From: Dehalococcoidia bacterium
GTDB taxonomy: Bacteria; Chloroflexota; Dehalococcoidia; Tepidiformales; Tepidiformaceae
NCBI GenBank assembly: GCA_003104995.1
Contig: PQAO01000024.1
Location: 62,001-126,000, forward strand
Length of the DNA: 64,000 nucleotides
Reading direction: 5' to 3'
Position 1 is the first letter of the stretch. Each line of letters starts with the position of its first letter. A program made the translations under genes and the position numbers. The notes under the pieces are model-generated. The model saw only the letters and a program-made list of their open reading frames with translations. It had not been told where the DNA came from and did no database searches. This document shows, one piece after another, positions 25,928-34,842 of the stretch.

Positions 25928-26829
25928 TGTCCGTTAGTCGCAATGAGACATCCTCCATTCCCGTCGTGCCAAGTCGCCGGGTGCGCTTGCAGAAGCATCC
26001 GCTCGTCTCGTTCGCGCGCAGTCAACCCCTGGGAGCAGCCTCGCTCCTCGTCATCCTCGGGCTGATAACCATCGCCCTGATTGGGCCCACCATCGCACCT
26101 TACGATCCGGCAGCGCCCGATTTCGATCGCTTGCAGGGCCCAAACGGATCCAACTGGTTTGGCACTGACGAACTCGGGCGCGACACGTTCAGCCGGACCC
26201 TCTACGGAGCCCGGGTTTCCATTACGGTGGGGTTCGGCGCCACGCTCATCTCGATCTCGCTCGCCTGCCTAATCGGCCTAGTTTCAGGGTATTTTGGCGG
26301 CTGGGTGGATATTGTGATCCAACGGCTCGTCGACGGTGTAATGGCCTTTCCGACGCTTGTGTTGCTCATGGCGCTTGTGGTCATCACCGGGTCAGGCCTG
26401 ATTCAGTTGATCATCATTCTCGGCTTGATTGGTTCCGCTGGAACAAGCCGTGTAGTGCGGTCGGCAGTCCTCGTGGTTCGGCAACAACAGTACATCGAGG
26501 CCGCCCGCTCCGTGGGCGTCCCTACTCGCAGGATCCTCATGTTGCATGTGCTTCCGAATTGCTTTGCGCCGATCATGGTGGCCGCAACCGTCGGGCTTGG
26601 TGGCGTAATCCTTGCGGAAGCTGCGCTTTCGTTCCTCGGCGTCGGCATCAACGATCCCAACCAGCCGACCTGGGGACAAATGCTTAACCGTGCACAACGT
26701 TTCGTGAACGTTGTCCCAATGCAGGCGTTCTGGCCGGGAATGGCGATCGCGCTGGCGGTCTTCAGCTTCAACATGCTGGGAGACGCACTGCGCGACGTGC
26801 TGGACCCGCGCCTGCGCGGAACCAGGTAG
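25927..26829 (+). CDS. ABC transporter permease, DppC type
   Basis: The 300-residue protein is the partner permease: a short cytoplasmic N-terminus, TM1 at about residues 38-60, the DELGRDTFSRTLYGARVSI block typical of DppC, and the EAA loop EAARSVGVPTRRILMLHVLPN. The ATG overlaps the stop of DppB (TGATG). After its stop, only 50 bp remain before the right 158-bp repeat. The missing DppD/DppF ATPases must be supplied from elsewhere if the system works. Confidence 0.94.
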   Translation: MSVSRNETSSIPVVPSRRVRLQKHPLVSFARSQPLGAASLLVILGLITIALIGPTIAPYDPAAPDFDRLQGPNGSNWFGTDELGRDTFSRTLYGARVSITVGFGATLISISLACLIGLVSGYFGGWVDIVIQRLVDGVMAFPTLVLLMALVVITGSGLIQLIIILGLIGSAGTSRVVRSAVLVVRQQQYIEAARSVGVPTRRILMLHVLPNCFAPIMVAATVGLGGVILAEAALSFLGVGINDPNQPTWGQMLNRAQRFVNVVPMQAFWPGMAIALAVFSFNMLGDALRDVLDPRLRGTR

Positions 26830-26880
26830 GGGGCTCTCCCGTATCGGGACGGCCAGGCCCAGATTGTGCCGTGGCGCGTT

Positions 26881-27038
26881 TAGTCCATCATGGGCGGCAT
26901 GTCAGAAACCTGGTCAATCGTCCTTGGGCTGGCGGCGCTGGTCCTCCTCATCGCGTTCAATGCGCTGTTCGTGGCTGCGGAGTTCGCGTTTGTCGGTGTA
27001 CGGCGGACGCGGGTGGAGCAGCTCGCGGGCGCGGGGCG
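26881..27038. repeat. 158-bp direct repeat, right copy
   Basis: This is the copy that continues into an intact gene. It includes 9 bp before the first ATG of the CBS/CNNM gene and its first 149 coding bases. Sequence upstream of it (26830-26880) is unrelated to the sequence upstream of the left copy, so the promoter of the intact gene differs from that of the ancestral locus. Confidence 0.93.
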
Positions 27039-28239
27039 GCCACGGGCGCGGCTGCTGCTGCGGACGCTTTCGAATCTCGAAGGCACGATCGCCGCGACCC
27101 AGCTCGGCATCACGATGGCGGGCCTCGCCCTCGGCTGGATCGGCGAGCCGGTCCTCGCGAGCATCCTGGAGCCGGGCATCGACCGGGTCCTCTGGTTCGC
27201 CGGGGCCCGCGCGGCCGGGATCGCGGCGACGGCCGTCGCGTTCCTGCTGGTGACCTCGCTGGTGATCATCTTCGCCGAACTCGCCCCGAAGTCGATCGCG
27301 CTGGCGAAGACCGAGCAGGTGGCGTTCTTCGTCGCGCCGCCGGTCGCGGTCTTCTCCCAGATGTTCCGGCCGTTCGTGTGGTTCCTCCACAAGAGCGGCG
27401 CGCTGGTGGTGCGGCCGCTGGGCATTCGCCCCCGCGGCGGCGAGGGCGAGTCGCTCGAACCGGAGGAGCTGGAGCTGGTCATCGAGGCGAGCGCCCGGGC
27501 CGGGTTCCTCTCGACCTCCGAGCTGATGCTGGCAAGACGGGCGCTGGAGTTCAGCGCCATCCAGGCCGACCAGATCATGGTGCCGCGCACGGAGGTGGTC
27601 GCGCTTGACTCGTCGGCGACCCTCGACGAAGTGCTCGACATCGTTGAGCGCCACCAGCACACGCGTTACCCGGTCTTCGAGGAAGACCTCGACCACATCC
27701 TGGGGATGCTGGACGCCAAGGCGCTGCTGCGGCTGGTCCGGTCGGGCGAGCGGGACTGGCGGTCGCTCATCCTGCCGGCGGTCGCCATCCCCGAGTCGGT
27801 GAGCGTTGAGGTCGCCGTCCAGGCGATGCGGGCGAAGCAGGTCCAGACGGTGGTCCTCATCGACGAACACGGCGGCACGAGCGGCATCCTGACCGCTGAC
27901 GAAGTGCTGTACCGCCTCCTCGGGCGGTGGCTGGGGGGCGGACGGCAGGGGGGCGGCGAGAGCGTGCGCACCCTCCCGGCCGGGAACCTGCTGGTCAGCG
28001 GTCTCGCACTCATCGCCGACGTGGAGGACGCCACCGGCGCCGAGCTGGCCAATGAGGACTACGACACCGTCGGGGGCTTCATCATGACGAAACTCGGGCG
28101 CATCCCCCGGGTTGGCGACCGCGTGGACGTGCCGGGCTACCAGTTTCGTGTGATGGCCATGGACGGCCGGCGGGTGGACCGGGTACTGGTGGTGAAGCTG
28201 CAGGAGCCGCACGGAACAGCGCGGGAGGAGCGCTACTAG
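26890..28239 (+). CDS. CNNM/CBS-pair membrane protein (TlyC/CorC-like, DUF21)
   Basis: The 449-residue protein has an N-terminal DUF21 domain with four TM helices (residues 1-190), two CBS domains (about 205-330: IMVPRTEVVALDSSATLDEVLDIV, RYPVFEEDLDHILGMLDAK, VVLIDEHGGTSGILTADEVL) and a C-terminal CorC_HlyC domain (TVGGFIMTKLGRIPRVGD). These proteins act in magnesium/cobalt efflux or metal homeostasis and are often mislabelled hemolysins. A second ATG three codons in is an alternative start. Its 5' end is duplicated 3.8 kb upstream. Confidence 0.93.
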   Translation: MGGMSETWSIVLGLAALVLLIAFNALFVAAEFAFVGVRRTRVEQLAGAGRPRARLLLRTLSNLEGTIAATQLGITMAGLALGWIGEPVLASILEPGIDRVLWFAGARAAGIAATAVAFLLVTSLVIIFAELAPKSIALAKTEQVAFFVAPPVAVFSQMFRPFVWFLHKSGALVVRPLGIRPRGGEGESLEPEELELVIEASARAGFLSTSELMLARRALEFSAIQADQIMVPRTEVVALDSSATLDEVLDIVERHQHTRYPVFEEDLDHILGMLDAKALLRLVRSGERDWRSLILPAVAIPESVSVEVAVQAMRAKQVQTVVLIDEHGGTSGILTADEVLYRLLGRWLGGGRQGGGESVRTLPAGNLLVSGLALIADVEDATGAELANEDYDTVGGFIMTKLGRIPRVGDRVDVPGYQFRVMAMDGRRVDRVLVVKLQEPHGTAREERY

Positions 28240-28318
28240 GGGCGACGGTACCCGGCCGCCGCCAATCATTGCAGGCCGTGGCAGGGGGATTGGCCGGTCT
28301 TCGTTTCGCCCGATTAAC

Positions 28319-29720
<1,402 letters not shown>

Positions 29721-29728
29721 GGGATCGC

Positions 29729-30793
29729 GTGGAACACACGGTGCGCCAGGTTGCGCCGATCGGCGACCTCCCCCTCGAGTGTGGTAACGCGCTCCGGGGG
29801 GTGGAGGTGGCGTACGAGTTGTACGGCCACATGTCGCCGGCTGCGGACAACGTGGTGCTGGTCTGTCACGCGCTGACGGGGAGCGCCGGGGCGGGCGGGC
29901 CCGCGGGCTGGTGGGAACCGCTGATCGGCCGGGGGCGGGCGATAGATACGGACCGTTACGCGGTGCTGTGCTCGAACATCCTGGGGAGCTGCTACGGCAC
30001 GACGGGTCCGACCTCGATCAACCCGGCGACGGGGCGCAAGTACGGCGCTGCGTTCCCTGAGATCACCGTCGGCGACATGGTGGCAGCCCAGCGCGCCCTG
30101 GTCCGGGACCTCGGGATCACCCGGCTCGCGAGCGTGGCCGGCGGGTCGCTTGGCGGCCTGCAGGTGCTGGAGTGGGCCGCGCAGGCTCCAGAGATGGTGG
30201 GGTCGATCATCCCGATCGGGTGCGGGATCGCGCACCAGTCGTGGCAAATCGCCTTCAACGAGGTCGCCCGCCAGGCGATCCGGACCGACCCGGCCTGGAA
30301 CTGCGGGAGCTACACGGATCAGCCCACCCAGGGGATGGCCCTCGCGCGGATGATCGCGATGATTAGCTACCGTTCGGCGGAATCGTTCCAGGGGAGGTTC
30401 GGGCGCGCCCGGGGGCGGGGCGAGGGCGGCCGCGGCCAGTTCGACGTGGCTGGCTACCTCTACGGGCAGGGCGACAAGCTGGTGAGGCGCTTCGATGCGA
30501 ACGCGTACATGCGGATCACGACCGCGATGGATGGCTTCGACGTTGGCGCCGGGCGAGGCGGCGCGGTGAAGGCGCTGGCCGCATTCACCGGCCCGGCACT
30601 GGTCATGGGCATCGACTCGGACGTCCTCTACCCGGTCGCAGACCAGCTGGAGATCGCCGGGACGCTTCGCGAGAACGGCAACCAGGTGGAGTACCGCGAG
30701 ATCGCGTCCATGCACGGCCACGACGCGTTCCTGATGGAGTGGGACCAGCTGACCGAGGAGATCGGCCCGTTCCTGGTGCGCGCCGGGGGGTAG
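29729..30793 (+). CDS. metX: Homoserine O-acetyltransferase
   Basis: MetX transfers an acetyl (or succinyl) group from CoA to homoserine, feeding MetY. The 354-residue alpha/beta-hydrolase-fold protein has the family signature CSNILGSCYGTTGPTS, the nucleophile elbow GGSLGGLQ (Ser at about 140), catalytic Asp in SDVLYPVADQ and His in GHDAFL. Length is normal. The GTG start follows GGGGAT. Together with thrB at 14.3 kb it competes for homoserine at the threonine/methionine branch. Confidence 0.93.
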   Translation: MEHTVRQVAPIGDLPLECGNALRGVEVAYELYGHMSPAADNVVLVCHALTGSAGAGGPAGWWEPLIGRGRAIDTDRYAVLCSNILGSCYGTTGPTSINPATGRKYGAAFPEITVGDMVAAQRALVRDLGITRLASVAGGSLGGLQVLEWAAQAPEMVGSIIPIGCGIAHQSWQIAFNEVARQAIRTDPAWNCGSYTDQPTQGMALARMIAMISYRSAESFQGRFGRARGRGEGGRGQFDVAGYLYGQGDKLVRRFDANAYMRITTAMDGFDVGAGRGGAVKALAAFTGPALVMGIDSDVLYPVADQLEIAGTLRENGNQVEYREIASMHGHDAFLMEWDQLTEEIGPFLVRAGG

Positions 30794-30798
30794 AACAC

Positions 30799-31515
30799 TT
30801 ACTCTCCGCCGAGGTGCTCCGCGAAGAACGTTTCGACCCGCCGCCAGCTATCCTCGGCGGCCGCCGGGTCGAAGCCCACCTTCATCGGTCCCCACGAGGC
30901 GAGCTTCGCCATGAGCCCGGTGTGCTCGCTCATGTAGCTGTGGCCGGCATCCGGGTAGAGCTTGATGTCGTTCTCGACGCCGAGGACGTTCAGGTGGTCT
31001 TCGAGGCGGGCGGCGAACCTGCCGAACACGGCATCGCGGCCGCCGTAGCCCGCGACCACCGGGCAGGAGGCCTCCAGGGGCGTTTCGTCCTTCGGCACGT
31101 CGCCATAGAACACCGCGGCTGCGCCGAGCGGCGCCCTCGCGGCGAACAAGAGGGCGAATCCGCCACCCATGCAGAAGCCGATAACGCCGATGCGCGAGGC
31201 ATCGACATCCGGGCGCGCAGCGAGCCAGCCGCGCGCGGCTTCGAGACCTTCGAAGGCGGGGCCATCGTTCCGGCGCAGCGATTGCATCGCACGGACCACG
31301 CAGAGCGGCTTGCGGCCGAGGATGCTGAAGAGGTCGGGCGCAACCGCCACGTAACCGCGCCCGGCGAGGTGCTCGGCCTTGGCGCGAATGTCGTCGTTCA
31401 GGCCGAAGATCTCGTGGATGACGATGACCGCCGCATGGGGACCGTCGCCCGCGGGTGTTGCGACCTCCGCGCGCATGGACTTGCCGCCCGGGACCGAAAT
31501 GGAGACCTCTTCCAT
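30799..31515 (-). CDS. Dienelactone hydrolase family protein
   Basis: The 238-residue alpha/beta hydrolase has the dienelactone-hydrolase pattern: IHEIFGLND with its conserved Glu (about 36), nucleophile motif GFCMGGGF with Cys at about 115, and the late AGHSYMSEH with catalytic His. The Cys-Asp-His triad sets the family apart from Ser esterases. It is convergent with metX. A TAGAAT box ends 7 nt before its ATG with no RBS between, suggesting a leaderless message. Substrate unknown. Confidence 0.92.
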   Translation of the reverse strand: MEEVSISVPGGKSMRAEVATPAGDGPHAAVIVIHEIFGLNDDIRAKAEHLAGRGYVAVAPDLFSILGRKPLCVVRAMQSLRRNDGPAFEGLEAARGWLAARPDVDASRIGVIGFCMGGGFALLFAARAPLGAAAVFYGDVPKDETPLEASCPVVAGYGGRDAVFGRFAARLEDHLNVLGVENDIKLYPDAGHSYMSEHTGLMAKLASWGPMKVGFDPAAAEDSWRRVETFFAEHLGGE

Positions 31516-31522
31516 GGGCAGG

Positions 31523-31528
31523 ATTCTA
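31523..31528 (-). promoter_or_regulatory. Leaderless -10 box of the dienelactone hydrolase gene
   Basis: On the minus strand TAGAAT is followed by CCTGCCC and then the ATG. A CTGACG hexamer lies 18 bp upstream of the -10. Transcription would start at or next to the A of the start codon. Confidence 0.5.
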
Positions 31529-31548
31529 GCCGCAGCGCGAGAAGTCCG

Positions 31549-32088
31549 TCAGTTCCCGTCGGAGGCGACGCCGAGGCTGACCGCGCAGCCGACCCAGGTG
31601 CAGTTCGAGGGGCGCACCGGCGTCGGCGTGGGCGGCGGGCCGGGGGTGGCTGTTGGCGTGGGCGTGGGGGTGGGAGCTTCTTTCGAACAACTCACCTGGC
31701 CGGCGTTCGATGTCTTGGGCGTGGAGATGGTGACGAAGTCGCCGAACTCGGAGTAGTAGAGGTAGTTGCCGCCGGCATCGAACCGCAACGGCGAGGCTGA
31801 GGTCTCGCCGGGCTTGAGCGTCTGGTCAAAGGCAGGCGGCAACCCGCCAAAGCCGGGGATGTAGACGCGGATAGGCGCGTTCCCGGCGTTCTTGAACACC
31901 ACCGCATCGCCGCGATTGATGTTGCAGGTGCGAGGGTTGAAGCCCTCCTGGTTCACTTCGACGGTGTAGGTGTTGTAGGCGCTGGCCGGGGTCTGGCTCC
32001 CGCCAAAGAGGGCCACCGAGAGCGCCCCGAGGAGCGCCATCGCGAGCGCGGCGGCCGCGAAGAGCGGCCGGAAGGATGCAATGGTCAT
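31549..32088 (-). CDS. Secreted cupredoxin-like domain protein
   Basis: The 179-residue protein has a signal peptide (hydrophobic to about residue 30, cleavage near TPASA) and one beta-sandwich of the cupredoxin type (YTVEVNQEGFNPRTCNINRGD, VVFKNAGNAPIRVYI, FDAGGNYLYYS). The usual copper ligands (His, Cys, His, Met) are not in place, so it is probably a non-metal structural domain. A Thr-Pro repeat linker (about 130-155) leads to a short Cys-containing tail (NCTWVGC), an unusual order for an exported protein. The ATG giving MTIASF is preferred over a GTG eight codons earlier. Confidence 0.72.
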   Translation of the reverse strand: MTIASFRPLFAAAALAMALLGALSVALFGGSQTPASAYNTYTVEVNQEGFNPRTCNINRGDAVVFKNAGNAPIRVYIPGFGGLPPAFDQTLKPGETSASPLRFDAGGNYLYYSEFGDFVTISTPKTSNAGQVSCSKEAPTPTPTPTATPGPPPTPTPVRPSNCTWVGCAVSLGVASDGN

Positions 32089-32260
32089 GCCAACCCCACC
32101 AGGAATCCCCACCCCGCCAGGGGCGCAGTAACCGTACCGCAGGGGCTGGCTTGGGGCTACGTAACGAGACCCCGAAAGGTTAAGGCCGTCCGCCGCCGCC
32201 GTGAACGGCCACTATTGACGAACCACAGCCACTTCCCTCCGACGCAGGGAGCGGTAGCAT

Positions 32261-32449
32261 GTGCGCATGCAGCAATCACTGATGGAAATCCTCTGCTGCC
32301 CCCTCTGCAAGGGCGACCTGGAACTACAGGTCGCGAAGGAAGAAGGCGGCGAAATCATCGAGGGGACGCTGGTCTGCACGCAGTGCCGCGAGCGCTACCC
32401 GATCGAAGACGGCATCCCGAACATGCTCCCGCCGGACCAGCGCGGCTGA
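32261..32449 (+). CDS. Trm112-family zinc-ribbon protein
   Basis: The 62-residue protein has the Trm112 pattern: MEILCCPLCKGDLEL, then LVCTQCRERYPIEDGIPNMLP. The two CxxC pairs should bind one zinc. In yeast Trm112 activates several methyltransferases; bacterial homologues are small stand-alone proteins of unclear partner. The GTG start is favoured because GGGAG lies 9 nt upstream; an ATG two codons later is possible. Its stop overlaps the next ATG (TGATG). Confidence 0.85.
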   Translation: MRMQQSLMEILCCPLCKGDLELQVAKEEGGEIIEGTLVCTQCRERYPIEDGIPNMLPPDQRG

Positions 32450-32751
32450 TGGCTCACCAACACGAGCACGGGCACGACAGGGATAGGCATGGGGCGGACG
32501 GCGAACTCCCGCACCCGCCGGCGCCGCCCGAGCCGCGCCGCATCGTCCCGGAACGCCCGATGCTGGTGCGGGGGCTGGGCATGGCAGCGCTTGCGGGTGG
32601 GCTGCTCTGGGCGGGGTGGAACACGGCCGGGAAGACCTGGCTGCTCGCGCCCGCGGGGTTGCTGCTCGGCGCCGGGGGGCTCCTCTCCGCGTGGGCTGCA
32701 GCTATCCACCTGACCGGCGGCGAGCGCTTCGACGACCATCCGTTTGTGTAG
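32449..32751 (+). CDS. Small His-rich two-helix membrane protein
   Basis: The 100-residue product starts with a hydrophilic His/Asp-rich tail (MAHQHEHGHDRDRHG) and a Pro-rich stretch, then two TM helices (about 43-58 and 65-85). Start and upstream stop overlap, so it is translationally coupled to the Trm112-like gene. The His cluster might bind metal. No family recognised. Its stop codon lies in a 7-bp purine array and a strong terminator follows. Confidence 0.65.
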   Translation: MAHQHEHGHDRDRHGADGELPHPPAPPEPRRIVPERPMLVRGLGMAALAGGLLWAGWNTAGKTWLLAPAGLLLGAGGLLSAWAAAIHLTGGERFDDHPFV

Positions 32752-32778
32752 AGGAAAGAGAAAAGCGAAAAGCAAAGG
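32751..32778. repeat. Heptad array at a stop codon
   Basis: Four 7-bp units (GAGGAAA, GAGAAAA, GCGAAAA, GCAAAGG) begin on the last base of the preceding stop codon. Period, purine richness and position match the array at 20927-20960. Confidence 0.65.
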
Positions 32779-32799
32779 GGCCCCTCGATGAGGGGCCCC
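32777..32799. terminator. Bidirectional terminator between convergent genes
   Basis: GGGGCCCCTC and GAGGGGCCCC form a 10-bp stem with a GAT loop, preceded by an A-rich stretch that reads as a T-rich tail for the hsp20 direction. It separates the membrane-protein operon from hsp20. Confidence 0.75.
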
Positions 32800-32828
32800 C
32801 TGCGTTCAGGCTGCTTCGCCCGGACCGG

Positions 32829-33320
32829 TTAGTTGGTTGAGGGCTTCTCGGCTTCGAGCACGCCCTGGGGCGTGATCTTGATGGAGCGGGCGCGGGCCTC
32901 TGGCTTCTTCGGGAGCGAGAGGCGGAGCATGCCGTGCTCGAAGGCGGCCTCGGCCTTCTCGGCCTCGACGGTCGGGGGAAGGCGGAGCTGGCGCTGGAAG
33001 GTGCCGTAGCGGATTTCGCGGCGGAGGTAGTTCTCCTCGCTGGCCTCTTCCTTGTGCTCGAACTCGCCCTTGATGGTGAGGACATCGTCCTCGACGGAGA
33101 TATCGACATCCTTCGGGTCGACCCCGGGGATGGCGGCCTTGATGACGAAGCTGTCGCCAGTCTCGATGACATCGAAGGCGAGGTTAGCGGGGCCAAGGTC
33201 TTCGCCGCCGTTGCGGAAGACGGGGACACGCGGGAAGTTTCCTTCGAAGACGCGGTCCATCAGGCTGCGCATCGCGGCGAAGTCGGCTGCGGGGTCCCAG
33301 CGGGTCAGTGCGGTTGCCAT
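32829..33320 (-). CDS. Hsp20/alpha-crystallin small heat-shock protein
   Basis: The 163-residue protein has a short N-terminal arm (RWDPAADFAAMRSLMDRVF), the alpha-crystallin domain (about 45-140, with NLAFDVIETGDSFVIKAAIPG, VDISVEDDVLTIKGE and the GMLRLSLPKK strand), and a C-terminal ARSIKI motif of the I-x-I type that binds neighbouring subunits. It holds unfolding proteins without ATP. GGAGGTG lies 8 nt before the ATG. It is divergent from dnaJ-hspR, and the shared 146-bp region is probably under HspR control. Confidence 0.95.
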   Translation of the reverse strand: MATALTRWDPAADFAAMRSLMDRVFEGNFPRVPVFRNGGEDLGPANLAFDVIETGDSFVIKAAIPGVDPKDVDISVEDDVLTIKGEFEHKEEASEENYLRREIRYGTFQRQLRLPPTVEAEKAEAAFEHGMLRLSLPKKPEARARSIKITPQGVLEAEKPSTN

Positions 33321-33430
33321 TGGTGATACACCTCCAGAGCTTGTGTTGTGCTGCTGACCACGATAGCAGCTGTAGCAGAGGCCGTGCAACTACTCTGACA
33401 ATTTCTTTATCAAGTCTCTTCACGCGGCGG

Positions 33431-33460
33431 TTGTTGCCGAGGCTGCTTACCCTGTAGAGT
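33431..33460 (+). promoter_or_regulatory. dnaJ promoter, leaderless type
   Basis: TTGTTG and TAGAGT are separated by 18 bp, and the -10 box ends 6 nt before the dnaJ ATG with no ribosome-binding site. An imperfect dyad (ACTTGA... TCAGAGT on the minus strand, 33392-33415) just upstream could be a diverged HspR site. Confidence 0.5.
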
Positions 33461-33466
33461 AAATTC

Positions 33467-34465
33467 ATGGCGAAGGACCTCTACGACGCGCTCGGTGTGC
33501 CCCGCACTGCCTCGGCAAAAGACATCAAAGCGGCCTACCGGCGGCTCGCCCGCAAGTTCCACCCCGATGTGAACCCAAACGACAAGGCTGCCGAGTCCCG
33601 CTTCAAGGAAGTCAACGCCGCCCACGAGGTCCTCTCCGACCCAGACAAGCGCAAGAAGTACGACAAGTGGGGCGACCGGTGGGAGATGGCCGACCAGCTG
33701 GAAGCAGCGCAGGCTGGCCGCGGCGCCGGTGCCGCCTTCCGGGGCAACGGGGGCGAGGCCTTCGGCGACTTCGGCTCCATCTTCGATTCCTTCTTCCGGC
33801 GCGAACGGGGCGGGCCGCGCGCCCAGGCCGGCAACCGTCGCGGCCAGGACGTGGAAACGTCCGTGGAGGTCAGCCTGGAGGAGGCGTTTCACGGCACCAG
33901 CCGCACGGTGAACCTGCAGACCCAGGAGGTCTGCCCCACGTGTGGTGGCTCGGGCGAAATCGCGGGTGCGATCTGCCACACCTGCGAGGGCATGGGCGCA
34001 GTCGCCCGGCCGCGCCGTCTCGAAGTCCGCATACCGGCAGGCGTGAAGACCGGCTCGCGCGTGCGCGTCGCTGGCGAGGGCCGCCCGGGCTCGGGCAAAG
34101 GGGCCGCGGGCGACCTCTACCTGGTGGTCACGGTCCTCCCGCACGGGCGCTTCGAACGAAAAGGCGACGACCTCCACACCGAGGCTGAGGTGCCGTTTCT
34201 CGACGCCATCCTTGGCGGCGAGGTGACCGTGAACACGATCGATGGCCGCGTGGCGCTCCGCATCCCGGAGCTCACCCAGAATGGCCGCCAGATCCGGCTG
34301 GGCGGGAAGGGCATGCCCGTCCTGGGCGCCCAGGGCAAGCGCGGCGACCTCTTCGTGAAGGTCCGCGTGAGCCTGCCGGATGCCCTCACGCCCGAAGAGC
34401 GGGAACACCTTGAAGCCCTCCGCAAACTGCGGCAGGGCGCCGCCAGCCACCAGGAAGGGAGGTGA
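33467..34465 (+). CDS. dnaJ: DnaJ-type co-chaperone with a reduced zinc region
   Basis: The 332-residue protein has a J domain (residues 2-70, with the HPD motif in [11 protein letters not shown] that stimulates DnaK ATPase), a Gly/Phe-rich linker (about 85-115), and the substrate-binding C-terminal domains. Only two CxxCxGxG repeats are present (CPTCGGSGE and CHTCEGMG), where classic DnaJ has four, so it can bind just one zinc. It is shorter than E. coli DnaJ (376). hspR follows 3 bp later; dnaK and grpE are not in the window. Confidence 0.93.
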   Translation: MAKDLYDALGVPRTASAKDIKAAYRRLARKFHPDVNPNDKAAESRFKEVNAAHEVLSDPDKRKKYDKWGDRWEMADQLEAAQAGRGAGAAFRGNGGEAFGDFGSIFDSFFRRERGGPRAQAGNRRGQDVETSVEVSLEEAFHGTSRTVNLQTQEVCPTCGGSGEIAGAICHTCEGMGAVARPRRLEVRIPAGVKTGSRVRVAGEGRPGSGKGAAGDLYLVVTVLPHGRFERKGDDLHTEAEVPFLDAILGGEVTVNTIDGRVALRIPELTQNGRQIRLGGKGMPVLGAQGKRGDLFVKVRVSLPDALTPEEREHLEALRKLRQGAASHQEGR

Positions 34466-34468
34466 CAC

Positions 34469-34840
34469 ATGGCCCGAAACCGATCGCGTGAACCCATGGA
34501 CGAGAACGTCGAAGACGACGAGCCGATGTATGTCATCTCGATTGCTGCCCGGCTGGTCGGCATGCACCAGCAGACCCTCCGCTACTACGAACGCGCCGGC
34601 CTCATCGAGCCCAAGCGCACCGGCGGAAACATCCGGATGTACTCGAACACCGACATCCAGCGCATCCGCCAGGCCCAGCGCCTCGTCGATGAACTCGGCG
34701 TCAACCTCGCCGGTGTCGACATCATCATCCGGATGAGCGAGCAGATCCGCGCGCTCCAGGAAGAACTCGCGGCCACCCGCGCCGAACTGGACAAGCTGCG
34801 CTCGACGCGGCTGCCCGCACCCTACCGGGGCGGAGGCTAA
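34469..34840 (+). CDS. hspR: HspR-like MerR-family heat-shock repressor
   Basis: The 123-residue protein is a MerR-type regulator: YVISIAARLVGMHQQTLRYYERAGL, then GGNIRMYSNTDIQRIRQAQRL, and a C-terminal coiled coil (about 85-115). The sequence MYVISIAARLVGMHQQTLR is close to HspR, which represses dnaK, clpB and hsp20 operons through HAIR elements and uses DnaK as corepressor. The location after dnaJ is the classic one. It has an extra acidic 19-residue N-terminal tail. Confidence 0.92.
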   Translation: MARNRSREPMDENVEDDEPMYVISIAARLVGMHQQTLRYYERAGLIEPKRTGGNIRMYSNTDIQRIRQAQRLVDELGVNLAGVDIIIRMSEQIRALQEELAATRAELDKLRSTRLPAPYRGGG

Positions 34841-34842
34841 CC

